Below, piece after piece: positions 16,752 through 24,331 of a stretch of 64,000 bases of DNA. Location of the stretch: NCBI RefSeq assembly GCF_023544715.1, contig NZ_JAMJEZ010000012.1, positions 1 through 64,000 of the forward strand. Direction: 5' to 3'. Positions within the stretch are counted from its first letter, which is position 1. Each line of letters starts with the position of its first letter. A program made the translations under genes and the position numbers. Under the pieces are notes generated by a model. That model did no database searches and was not told the origin of the DNA. It saw only the letters and a program-made list of their open reading frames with translations. The DNA comes from Pseudomonas eutrophicaquae (GTDB taxonomy: Bacteria; Pseudomonadota; Gammaproteobacteria; Pseudomonadales; Pseudomonadaceae).

Positions 16752-19229
16752 ATGTCCCATCTGTTGAGCGACTATCCCCGCGAGGCTGCGGGCCACCACG
16801 AGCTGTTCGATGCCGAGGGCCGGATACGCACGCACTGGCAGGCACTGCTGGCGCCGCTGCAGCGCTGCACGCGCGAGCAGCTGCAGCAGCGTCAGGCGCT
16901 GCTGAACCGGCAGATCCGCGAAAACGGCATCACCTACAACGTGTATGCTGACCCGGACGGCGCGGACCGGCCCTGGCAGCTTGATCTGTTGCCGCAGCTG
17001 ATTCCGGCCGAGGAGTGGGAGCCGCTGGCGTCTGCGGTGGCGCAGCGTGCGCGCCTGCTCAATGCCTTGCTGGCCGATATCTACGGCGAGCAGCGGCTGA
17101 TTGCCGAGGGCCTGTTGCCGGCAGATCTGGTCTATGGGCATAACCATTACCTGTGGCCCTGTCAGGGCATCACCCCGCCCGGTGGCACCTGGCTGCATGT
17201 CTATGCGGTGGATCTGGTGCGGGGCAGCGATGGGCGCTGGTGGGCCACCGCCGATCGTACCCAGGCGCCGACCGGTGCCGGGTATGCACTGGAAAACCGC
17301 CACCTGATTGCCCGCGCCTACCCCGAGCTGTACCGCGACCTGCGCGTACAGCATCTGGCCGGCTATTTCCGTACCCTGCAGCAGACCCTGGCCGCCCAGG
17401 CGCCGGCAGCTCCGGGAGAAACCCCGCTGGTGGTGCTGCTGACACCCGGGCGTTTCCACCCCAGTTACTTCGAGCACCTGTTCCTCGCCCGCCAGCTGGG
17501 CTATCCGCTGGTGGAGGGCAGCGACCTGACGGTGCGAGATGCCAGCGTGTACCTCAAGACCCTCGGCGGGCTCAAGCGCGTGCATGCGGTGTTGCGGCGT
17601 CTGGATGATGAGTTCTGTGATTCCCTGGAGCTGCGCAGCGACTCGGTGCTGGGCGTGCCCGGCCTGCTGGAAGCGGTGCGCCAGGGGCGGGTGCTGGTGG
17701 CCAATGCGCTGGGCAGCGGGGTGCTGGAGTCACCGGGCTTGCCGGGATTCTTGCCGGTGATCTGCCAGCAGTTGCTGGGCGAGCCGCTGCAATTGCCCTC
17801 GATTGCCAGCTGGTGGTGTGGCGAGCCGCCGGTCTTCGAGCAGGCGTTGCAGCGCCTGCCGGAGCTGGTGATCCGCGGCACCTTCCCCTCGCAGCGCTTT
17901 ACCCCGCAGTTCGGTCCGCAGTTGGACAAGGCAGAGCTGGAGTCCCTGCGCGAGCGGATCTGCCAGCGGCCCTATGCCTATGTCGCCCATGAGCGACCAC
18001 AATTGTCACTGGCGCCGGTCTGGCGTGAAGGTGAGGGCCGCCTGGCGGCGCGGCCCATCACCATGCGTGTCTTTGCCGTAGCCGGCCCGGACGGTTACCG
18101 AGTGATGCCGGGTGCCCTGACCCGCACAGCGCCCGAAACGGCCAACGCGCCGCTGTCGATGACCCACGGCGGGGTGAGCAAGGACACCTGGGTGCTGGGG
18201 CCTCGCCAGCACGGCGAGCCGTGGACGCCACTGACCCGCACCCTGGGCGCCGCCGATATCGTGCGCCGTGACCCGTATCTGCCCTCGCGGATGGTCGAGA
18301 ACCTGTTCTGGTTCGGCCGCTACTGTGAGCGCTGCGAATACAGCGCACGGCTGTTGCGCATCCTGATCGACCGCTATGTCGATGACGATGACCCGCGCGC
18401 CCTCTACAGCGCGTTGGCGGTGGCCCAGCGCCTGCAGCTGCTCCCCGAGGCGGGCGAGCGCGATACGCTGGGCGAGCGTCTGCAGCGGGCAGTGACTGAC
18501 CCGCAGTGGGGCTTTAGCCTGCGCAGCAACCTCGACAACCTGCACTGGTCCGCGACCAGCGTGCGCGGCAAGCTGTCCGGCGAGAACTGGCAGGCGCTGC
18601 TGCAGCTCAATCGCGACGTACAGGCCCTGGACAGCGGCGCCGATCCGGGCGAGCTGCTGGCGTTTCTCGATGCCTTGCTGATGGCTCTGGCAGCGCAGTC
18701 CGGCTTTGCTCTCGACGACATGACTCGCGATGACGGCTGGCGTTTTCTGATGATCGGCCGGCGCATCGAGCGCCTGCAGATGCTCAGCGACAGCATCGTC
18801 GCCTTCCTCGATGACCTGGCCCTGTATGACGCCAGCGCCCTGAACTGGCTGCTGGAGCTGGGCAACAGCAGCATCACCTACCGCACCCGCTACCTGGCCG
18901 CGGCGCAGGCGATCCCGGTGCTTGATCTCTTGCTGATCGATGAATACAACCCGCATGCCGTGCGCTTCCAGCTGCGCATGCTGCAGCGCTCATTGGATGC
19001 GCTGGAGGATCTGGACGGCATTACCGCACCGGCGGCCCTACAGGCGCTGGAGCAGCAACTGGCGGCCTTCGATCTAGGGCAGCTGGAAGCGCCGCAAGGC
19101 ACGGAGACAGCGCTGGCGCTGGCGACGCTGCTGGAAGAGATCACCGCCTGCGCCGGACAGCTCTCCGATCAGCTGGGCCTGCACTTCTTTGTGCATGTCG
19201 ATGCCAGCCAGCAGACACAGTCGACCTGA
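16752..19229 (+). CDS. Circularly permuted ATP-grasp / alpha-E domain fusion protein
   Basis: An 825-residue two-domain protein. The N-terminal half (about 70–480) matches circularly permuted type-2 ATP-grasp proteins (QRARLLNALLADIYGEQRL, YAVDLVRGSDGRWW, DRTQAPTGAGYALENR, LTPGRFHPSYFEHLFLAR, GVSKDTWVL). The C-terminal third (about 505–825) is the helical alpha-E domain (LPSRMVENLFWFGRYCER, DDMTRDDGWRFLMIGRR, NSSITYRTRYL). In many genomes these are separate genes; here they are fused. ATP-grasp enzymes join a carboxylate to an amine through an acyl-phosphate, so an amide product is likely, but substrate is unknown. ATG 16752 is chosen; upstream in-frame sequence lies in DUF2126. Confidence 0.88.
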   Translation: MSHLLSDYPREAAGHHELFDAEGRIRTHWQALLAPLQRCTREQLQQRQALLNRQIRENGITYNVYADPDGADRPWQLDLLPQLIPAEEWEPLASAVAQRARLLNALLADIYGEQRLIAEGLLPADLVYGHNHYLWPCQGITPPGGTWLHVYAVDLVRGSDGRWWATADRTQAPTGAGYALENRHLIARAYPELYRDLRVQHLAGYFRTLQQTLAAQAPAAPGETPLVVLLTPGRFHPSYFEHLFLARQLGYPLVEGSDLTVRDASVYLKTLGGLKRVHAVLRRLDDEFCDSLELRSDSVLGVPGLLEAVRQGRVLVANALGSGVLESPGLPGFLPVICQQLLGEPLQLPSIASWWCGEPPVFEQALQRLPELVIRGTFPSQRFTPQFGPQLDKAELESLRERICQRPYAYVAHERPQLSLAPVWREGEGRLAARPITMRVFAVAGPDGYRVMPGALTRTAPETANAPLSMTHGGVSKDTWVLGPRQHGEPWTPLTRTLGAADIVRRDPYLPSRMVENLFWFGRYCERCEYSARLLRILIDRYVDDDDPRALYSALAVAQRLQLLPEAGERDTLGERLQRAVTDPQWGFSLRSNLDNLHWSATSVRGKLSGENWQALLQLNRDVQALDSGADPGELLAFLDALLMALAAQSGFALDDMTRDDGWRFLMIGRRIERLQMLSDSIVAFLDDLALYDASALNWLLELGNSSITYRTRYLAAAQAIPVLDLLLIDEYNPHAVRFQLRMLQRSLDALEDLDGITAPAALQALEQQLAAFDLGQLEAPQGTETALALATLLEEITACAGQLSDQLGLHFFVHVDASQQTQST

Positions 19230-19242
19230 GAGGCCCCCGCAC

Positions 19243-20160
19243 ATGACCCAGAGCGCCCGTTATCTGGTGCTGCACGACACTCACTATCACTACACCGCAC
19301 CGGTGTCGCTGGCCCAGCAGCTCGCCCACCTGTGGCCGCGTGAATGCGCCTGGCAGCGCTGTCATGCGCGCAGCCTGCAGGTCAGTCCCGAGCCGACCCG
19401 GCGCCGTGACGAGCTGGATGTATTCGGCAATCCCCTGACCCGTCTGGCCTTCGAGCGTCCGCACGATGAGCTGATCGTGCGCGCCCGGCTGGATCTCGAG
19501 GTGCTGGCGCGTCCGGCAGTGGATCTGGCCGCCTCGCCCCCCTGGGAGCGGGTCTGTGACCAGCTGGCCTACAGCGGGCGCCATCTGGACCCTCAGGCGC
19601 TGGAGGCGGCGCGCTATCGTTTCGAGTCGCCCTATGTGCACATCAAGCAGGTGTTCGCGGACTGGGCTGCCGCGTGCTTCACTCCCGGACGCCCGCTGCT
19701 GGAGGCCGTGCAGGCGCTGATGACCCAGCTGTTCACCGAGTTTACCTATGACGCCGCCGCCACCTCGGTCTACACCCCGCTGGTCGAGGTGCTTGAGCAG
19801 CGCCGCGGCGTCTGTCAGGACTTCGCGCACCTGATGCTGGCCAGCCTGCGCGCTCGCGGGCTGGCGGCGCGTTATGTCAGCGGCTACCTGCTCACCGAGC
19901 CGCCGCCCGGACAGGCGCGACTGATCGGCGCCGATGCCTCCCACGCCTGGCTGGCGGTCTGGTGCCCCGCACAGGGCTGGGTGGACTTTGACCCGACCAA
20001 CAACCTGATTGCCGGCACGGAGCACATCACCCTGGCCTGGGGGCGCGATTTCAGTGACGTCACGCCGCTGCGCGGAGTGATTCTGGGCGGCGGCAATCAT
20101 GACCCGCAGGTGCGGGTCACTGTGATGCCTCATGACGAGGCGCTGCGTCGTAGCTTGTGA
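19243..20160 (+). CDS. Transglutaminase-like cysteine peptidase/amidase of the ATP-grasp cluster
   Basis: A 305-residue protein with a bacterial transglutaminase N-terminal domain (LHDTHYHYTAPVSLAQQL, about 8–95) and a catalytic core with intact Cys191 (RRGVCQDFAH), His234 (ASHAWLAVW) and Asp250 (DFDPTNN). No signal peptide is seen. It starts 13 nt after the alpha-E protein and is probably co-transcribed with it. Such proteins may hydrolyse or transfer the amide bond that the ATP-grasp partner makes; that is inference from conserved co-occurrence. It resembles the N-terminal third of the DUF2126 protein two genes upstream. Confidence 0.88.
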   Translation: MTQSARYLVLHDTHYHYTAPVSLAQQLAHLWPRECAWQRCHARSLQVSPEPTRRRDELDVFGNPLTRLAFERPHDELIVRARLDLEVLARPAVDLAASPPWERVCDQLAYSGRHLDPQALEAARYRFESPYVHIKQVFADWAAACFTPGRPLLEAVQALMTQLFTEFTYDAAATSVYTPLVEVLEQRRGVCQDFAHLMLASLRARGLAARYVSGYLLTEPPPGQARLIGADASHAWLAVWCPAQGWVDFDPTNNLIAGTEHITLAWGRDFSDVTPLRGVILGGGNHDPQVRVTVMPHDEALRRSL

Positions 20161-20205
20161 AGGCGGATAGCTGGCTGTGCAAGCTGGGAGAGGCATATTG
20201 GGTCG

Positions 20206-20244
20206 TACAATGTCCCAGCAGGACCGCGCCGTGAGTGCCTGCTG
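20206..20244 (+). promoter_or_regulatory. Candidate promoter and inverted repeat upstream of hepT
   Basis: TACAAT (20206–20211) is followed at once by an inverted repeat CAGCAGG (20216–20222) / CCTGCTG (20238–20244). No good −35 box sits at the right distance. Position in the only sizeable gap before the toxin–antitoxin pair suggests an autoregulatory operator; evidence is modest. Confidence 0.3.
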
Positions 20245-20276
20245 TTCAATACCCGTCGACTATTGAGGCCTGAAAA

Positions 20277-20699
20277 ATGAACCCCACACATGACATTCGC
20301 TGGCATCAGCGTCTGCAAAATTTCCAGCGCGCCTTTGCTGAGCTGGATGAAGCAGTTGCCCTGAGCCATGCCCGCGGGCTGTCCAAGCTGGAAGAGCAGG
20401 GGCTGATTCAGGCCTTCGAGTACACCTACGAACTGGCCTGGAACAGCATCAAGGATTTTTATCAGAACCAAGGTGAAACCGGTATTCAGGGCAGTCGGGA
20501 TGCTATCCGTCTGGCATTCGAGCGCGGTCTCATCGAGGATGGCGAGCAGTGGCTGGCGATGATCAAGAGCCGCACGCTCACTTCTCATACCTACAACCGT
20601 GAAACTGCGCGTTTGATCGCTGATCAGGTGCTGAATTGCTACCACGCCTTGTTAAAAGCCCTTCTGGCGAGCCTGGAGCAACAGCGTGACAGGGACTGA
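20277..20699 (+). CDS. hepT: HepT-like HEPN toxin (HI0074 family)
   Basis: A 140-residue helical HEPN-superfamily protein, formerly called nucleotidyltransferase substrate-binding protein. It contains the RX4HXY ribonuclease motif (RTLTSHTY, Arg99–Tyr106), plus FEYTYELAWNSIKDF and GSRDAIRLAF. In characterised HepT/MntA pairs the toxin cleaves RNA and is silenced by AMPylation of the motif Tyr by MntA. The motif is complete here, so the toxin is predicted active. The downstream nucleotidyltransferase gene overlaps it by 14 nt, as expected for a two-gene toxin–antitoxin operon. Confidence 0.88.
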   Translation: MNPTHDIRWHQRLQNFQRAFAELDEAVALSHARGLSKLEEQGLIQAFEYTYELAWNSIKDFYQNQGETGIQGSRDAIRLAFERGLIEDGEQWLAMIKSRTLTSHTYNRETARLIADQVLNCYHALLKALLASLEQQRDRD

Positions 20700-21024
20700 G
20701 CGATTGGGCGGCTTGCCATCCGACATTGCACGGCAGATACAGACTGAGCTGAGCCGTCACTCGCAGGTCCGCCAGGCGATCCTGTTTGGCTCCCGCGCCA
20801 TGGGCACACATCGGCGTAACTCGGATATCGATCTATGCCTGGATGCACCAGACATGCCGTTTGCTGAGTTTCTGCAACTGGCCGCGATACTGGATGAGCA
20901 GGTGTTGCCCTACGGCCTGGACCTGGTGCTGAAGCATCACATCGACAATCCCGCCTTTCTGGAGCACATCCAGCGGGTTGGCGTGGTGGTGTATAGCCGA
21001 GTTTCTGCTGTTTCCGCTTCGTAA
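20686..21024 (+). CDS. mntA: MntA-like minimal nucleotidyltransferase antitoxin
   Basis: A 112-residue minimal nucleotidyltransferase with a perfect GSX10DXD active-site motif (Gly35-Ser36 … Asp47-Ile-Asp49) in FGSRAMGTHRRNSDIDL. It is predicted to AMPylate the partner HepT and so neutralise it. The start is GTG 20686 inside the hepT end, with GGAG at 20675–20678, giving coupled translation. It ends 51 nt before the convergent truC gene. Confidence 0.87.
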   Translation: MTGTERLGGLPSDIARQIQTELSRHSQVRQAILFGSRAMGTHRRNSDIDLCLDAPDMPFAEFLQLAAILDEQVLPYGLDLVLKHHIDNPAFLEHIQRVGVVVYSRVSAVSAS

Positions 21025-21075
21025 CGCGCCCCAATTACGGTGCTGGTTTGTTTGGAACGTGCTGATACGCAGCAA

Positions 21076-21858
21076 CTAAATGCCGATGCCCAGCGGCGAT
21101 GGTGTCCGGTCCGGTAGATCTTCAAAAATCGACAGCACCGCAAGAAAGCTGTCCTGCGGAGCGGCCTCCAGCGTGAGCCAGTCCCCGTGGGCCGGATGAC
21201 GCAAGCGCAAGGCCGTCGCGGCCAGCATCAGGCGGCTGGTGCCAAAGCGCTCGGCAAAGTAGTGGTTGTGGCGGGTGCGGCCGTAGTTGGTGTCGCCGAT
21301 GATCGGGTGGCTGATGTGCTGCAGGTGGCGGCGTAGCTGGTGCTTGCGTCCGGTGACCGGCTGCAGCTCCACCAGGCTGTAGCGGCTCTGCGGATAGCCC
21401 TCGATGGCTACCGGGATCTCGGTGGTGGCCAGGCGCCGGTAGTGGGTCAGCGCTTCGCGTAGCGGCTGCTCGACGTCTTTCTCGCGCCGATCGGTGGCGT
21501 GCTCGCGCAGCGGATGATCGATGCAGCCCTGTTCCGGCGTCCAGCCACGCACCACGGCCAGATAGGTCTTGTGGATCTCGCCGGCCATCCAGGCCTGACC
21601 CAGTTGGCTGGCCGTCTGCGGATCGCGGGCGAACAGCAGCAGGCCGGAGGTCGGCCGGTCGAGGCGGTGTACCGGGTAGACATGCTCGCCGTCATTCAGT
21701 TCGCGGGCATATTGCAGGGCGAACTCGGTTTCGTGCCGGTCAATCGGGCTGCGGTGTACCAGCAATCCGGCCGGTTTATGCACTGCCAGCAGCCAGTTGT
21801 CGCGGTACAGCACGCGCAGCGGGTTGCTACATGGCGCGGGGGGTGAGGGCGTTGGCAC
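21076..21858 (-). CDS. truC: tRNA pseudouridine(65) synthase TruC
   Basis: RluA-family pseudouridine synthase, predicted to modify U65 of certain tRNAs. The 260-residue protein has the catalytic VHRLDRPTSGLLLFA block with Asp67, LAVHKPAGLLVH at about 24–35, and PVTGRKHQLRRHL in the core. It has no S4 domain, which fits TruC rather than RluC/D. The start is GTG (complement of 21856–21858), 4 nt after the preceding gene. It is last in a dapE–rlmA–hypothetical–truC minus-strand operon. Substrate position is inferred from family. Confidence 0.87.
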   Translation of the reverse strand: MPTPSPPAPCSNPLRVLYRDNWLLAVHKPAGLLVHRSPIDRHETEFALQYARELNDGEHVYPVHRLDRPTSGLLLFARDPQTASQLGQAWMAGEIHKTYLAVVRGWTPEQGCIDHPLREHATDRREKDVEQPLREALTHYRRLATTEIPVAIEGYPQSRYSLVELQPVTGRKHQLRRHLQHISHPIIGDTNYGRTRHNHYFAERFGTSRLMLAATALRLRHPAHGDWLTLEAAPQDSFLAVLSIFEDLPDRTPSPLGIGI

Positions 21859-21862
21859 CGGT

Positions 21863-22234
21863 TTAGTCCGTGCGCCACTGGATTTCGCTGACGCCCTCGG
21901 CGCTGACCTTCAGCCAGCGATCGGCATCGGCTTCGCCTTGCTCCTCGCTCCAGCTGCCGGGGGCGCAGCGCACCTGCACACCTAGGGCCGCGAAGGCCGC
22001 TTGGGCACAGGCCAGATCGTCCGCCCAGGGGGTCTGATCGCTTTCCAGCAGCAGGCTGCTCCAGCGCCCGATGGCCTTGGGCAACCAGGTCACCGGAATG
22101 CCGCCGGCCGTGCAGCGCTGCACCTGACCGCGGGTCTGCCACGGTGTGCAGGGGCCGATGGCCTGTTCTAGCCAGGCGCTGACCGCTGGCAGTTCGACGT
22201 CCTTGAGGTAGATCTCGATGTCCGGTTGGCGCAT
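21863..22234 (-). CDS. Conserved hypothetical protein
   Basis: A 123-residue acidic protein with no recognised domain, signal peptide or membrane segment. Trp is frequent (9 residues), and two Cys occur in the CTPW and QRC stretches, with a third at DDLACAQAAF and a fourth at VRCAPG. ATG at 22234 is chosen because AAGGA lies about 9 nt upstream; the longer frame to 22357 would overlap rlmA. It is sandwiched between rlmA (29 nt) and truC (4 nt), so it is probably co-expressed with RNA-modification genes. Function unknown. Confidence 0.75.
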   Translation of the reverse strand: MRQPDIEIYLKDVELPAVSAWLEQAIGPCTPWQTRGQVQRCTAGGIPVTWLPKAIGRWSSLLLESDQTPWADDLACAQAAFAALGVQVRCAPGSWSEEQGEADADRWLKVSAEGVSEIQWRTD

Positions 22235-22263
22235 GGGGCAATTCCTTGGGCGGGGCAGTGGGT

Positions 22264-23067
22264 TCAGCGGCGCTCGATCCAGTCGTAGCGGGCGGAGACG
22301 GTGACCTCGAAAGGCTCGGCGAGGATCCGCTCGCGCCGCTCGGCATTGACGCGCCAACCATGCGGGGTCATCGCCAGCAGGTCGCTGCGCGCCTCAAGGC
22401 TGTCCAGGATCAGGCGGAACTCGAGGGTCTGGGTGTCGGCCAGCTGCAGACTGTCGGGCAGGGCGTTCAGGTGCTTGTCGTCCTGATAGTCGCGCACTTC
22501 ATCGTAGAGCTTCTGGCGCAGCTCGTAGAGGTGCAGGCGTGCCGGGCCCAGACGCAGGATGCCGCCACCGGGACGCAGCAGACGCGCAGCCTCATTCCAG
22601 TCGATCGGGCTGAACACGCTGGCCAGCAAGGTGCAGGAGCCGGTAGTCAGCGGGATGCGGGCCATGCTGGCGACCATCCAGGTCAGTTGTGGGGCGCGTT
22701 TGCAGGCGCGCTTCACTGCCTCGCGGGAGATGTCCAGCGCGTAGCCATCGGCCGCGGGCAGGGCAGCGGCCAGCTCGGCGGTGTAGTAACCCTCGCCGCA
22801 GCCGATGTCGATCCAGCGTGTGGGCGTCTTGGCGGCGGCCAATTCAGCCAGTCGCGTCGCCAGCGGTGCATAGTGGCCGGCACCGAGAAAGCGCCGCCGG
22901 GCCTCGACCATTGCCGCGTTATCGCCCGGGTCCAGGCTCTTTTTGTGCTGGACGGGCAGCAGGTTCAGATAGCCCTGCCGGGCGCGATCGAAGCGATGGC
23001 CATGCGCGCATTGCACGCCGGTTGCCTCAGTGTGCAGGGCGCTGCTGCAGATCGGACAGATCAGCAT
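22264..23067 (-). CDS. rlmA: 23S rRNA (guanine-N1-)-methyltransferase RlmA
   Basis: SAM-dependent methyltransferase predicted to methylate G745 of 23S rRNA. The 267-residue protein starts with a zinc-binding knuckle (CPIC at 4–7, Cys20, His24), followed by GYLNLLPVQHKKS, the SAM-binding WIDIGCGEGYYTAEL motif and VFSPIDWNEAARLLRPGG. Both the zinc domain and the 'ARQGYLNLL' block are diagnostic of the RlmA family. It begins 2 nt after the dapE stop, so the two genes are coupled. Confidence 0.93.
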   Translation of the reverse strand: MLICPICSSALHTEATGVQCAHGHRFDRARQGYLNLLPVQHKKSLDPGDNAAMVEARRRFLGAGHYAPLATRLAELAAAKTPTRWIDIGCGEGYYTAELAAALPAADGYALDISREAVKRACKRAPQLTWMVASMARIPLTTGSCTLLASVFSPIDWNEAARLLRPGGGILRLGPARLHLYELRQKLYDEVRDYQDDKHLNALPDSLQLADTQTLEFRLILDSLEARSDLLAMTPHGWRVNAERRERILAEPFEVTVSARYDWIERR

Positions 23068-23069
23068 GC

Positions 23070-24212
23070 TCAGGCCGCCAGCAGACGCACCAGCGTCTGG
23101 TAGTAGATTTCGGTGAGCAGGTCCAGATCGCTGGCCAGCACCCGCTCATCCACCTGATGGATGGTGGCATTGACCGGGCCGAGCTCAACCACCTGGGTGC
23201 CGAGGGTGGCGATGAAGCGCCCGTCCGAGGTGCCGCCGGTGGTGGAGGGCTTGGTCTCACGGCCGGTCACCGCCTGGATGCTGGCCGAGACGGCATCCAG
23301 CAGCGCGCCCGGCTCGGTGAGGAACGGCAGGCCAGAGAGGGTCCAGTCGATGTCCCAGTCGAGCCCGTGCTTCTCCAGGATCTGCGCGACACGCTGCTTT
23401 AGGCCTTCCACGGTGGACTCGGTGGAGAAGCGGAAGTTGAACATGCAGGTCAGCTCACCCGGAATCACGTTGGTGGTGCCGCTGCCGGCATGCACGTTGG
23501 AAATCTGGAAGCTGGTCGGCGGGAAGAAGGCATTGCCGGCATCCCAGTGCTCGGCGGCCAGTTCGGCCAGTGCCGGGGCCGCCAGGTGGATCGGGTTGCT
23601 GGCCAGGTGCGGATAGGCCACATGCCCCTGCACGCCCTTGACGCGCAGCTTGCCGTTCAGCGAGCCGCGCCGGCCGTTCTTGACGATGTCACCGACCAGC
23701 GCCGTGCTCGACGGCTCACCGACGATGCACCAGTCGAGGCGCTCACGGCGCGCGGCCAGCCGCTCGACCACCGCCTGGGTGCCGTAGAGCGCCGGACCTT
23801 CCTCGTCGCTGGTGATCAGGAAAGCGATAGCGCCCTGATGCTGCGGATGATCGGCGACGAAACGCTCAACAGCGACGATCATGGCCGCCAGGCTGCCTTT
23901 CATGTCTGCGGCGCCACGCCCGCGCAGCATGCCGTCCTCGTCGATGAACGGTGCGAACGGCGGGTATTGCCAGGCCTCCAGCGGGCCGGTGGGTACCACG
24001 TCGGTATGGCCGGCAAAGCACAAGACCGGGCCTTCGCCACCGCGCCGGGCCCAGAAGTTCTCCACGTTTTCGATGTTCATGGGCTCGAGGGTGAAGCCAC
24101 AAGCGGCCAGGCGCGCCATCATCAGGGCCTGGCAACCTTCATCCAGCGGAGTGACGGAGGCGCGGCGAATCAGCTCGCAGGCCAGTTCGAGGGTGGGAGA
24201 GAGGGTGGTCAT
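23070..24212 (-). CDS. dapE: Succinyl-diaminopimelate desuccinylase
   Basis: Zinc amidohydrolase of lysine/diaminopimelate synthesis; it cleaves N-succinyl-L,L-diaminopimelate to succinate and diaminopimelate. The 380-residue M20-family protein has [11 protein letters not shown] (His69 and Asp71), [23 protein letters not shown] (catalytic Glu pair) and [14 protein letters not shown] sits just before ATG 24212. The other dap genes (dapC and dapD) lie in the same window at 29.7–32.5 kb on the same strand but in another operon. Confidence 0.96.
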   Translation of the reverse strand: MTTLSPTLELACELIRRASVTPLDEGCQALMMARLAACGFTLEPMNIENVENFWARRGGEGPVLCFAGHTDVVPTGPLEAWQYPPFAPFIDEDGMLRGRGAADMKGSLAAMIVAVERFVADHPQHQGAIAFLITSDEEGPALYGTQAVVERLAARRERLDWCIVGEPSSTALVGDIVKNGRRGSLNGKLRVKGVQGHVAYPHLASNPIHLAAPALAELAAEHWDAGNAFFPPTSFQISNVHAGSGTTNVIPGELTCMFNFRFSTESTVEGLKQRVAQILEKHGLDWDIDWTLSGLPFLTEPGALLDAVSASIQAVTGRETKPSTTGGTSDGRFIATLGTQVVELGPVNATIHQVDERVLASDLDLLTEIYYQTLVRLLAA

Positions 24213-24249
24213 GCAGACTCCGAAGCGGGGGCAGATCGAGGGGGGCTAT

Positions 24250-24283
24250 CTTAAAGGAAAACGGCGCCCGTTCGGGCGCCGTT
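24250..24283 (-). terminator. Rho-independent terminator of the ndvB-like gene
   Basis: Perfect 10-bp stem AACGGCGCCC / GGGCGCCGTT (24283–24274 with 24269–24260) with a 4-nt loop. On the minus strand it is followed by TTCCTTTAAG, so the stem-end TT and this run form a T-rich tail. It lies 49 nt beyond the glucan-synthase stop and before dapE. Confidence 0.8.
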
Positions 24284-24331
24284 CTCGTGAAGGTGCGGCC
24301 GGTATCAACCCACCCGGTGCCTCACCTGCCG

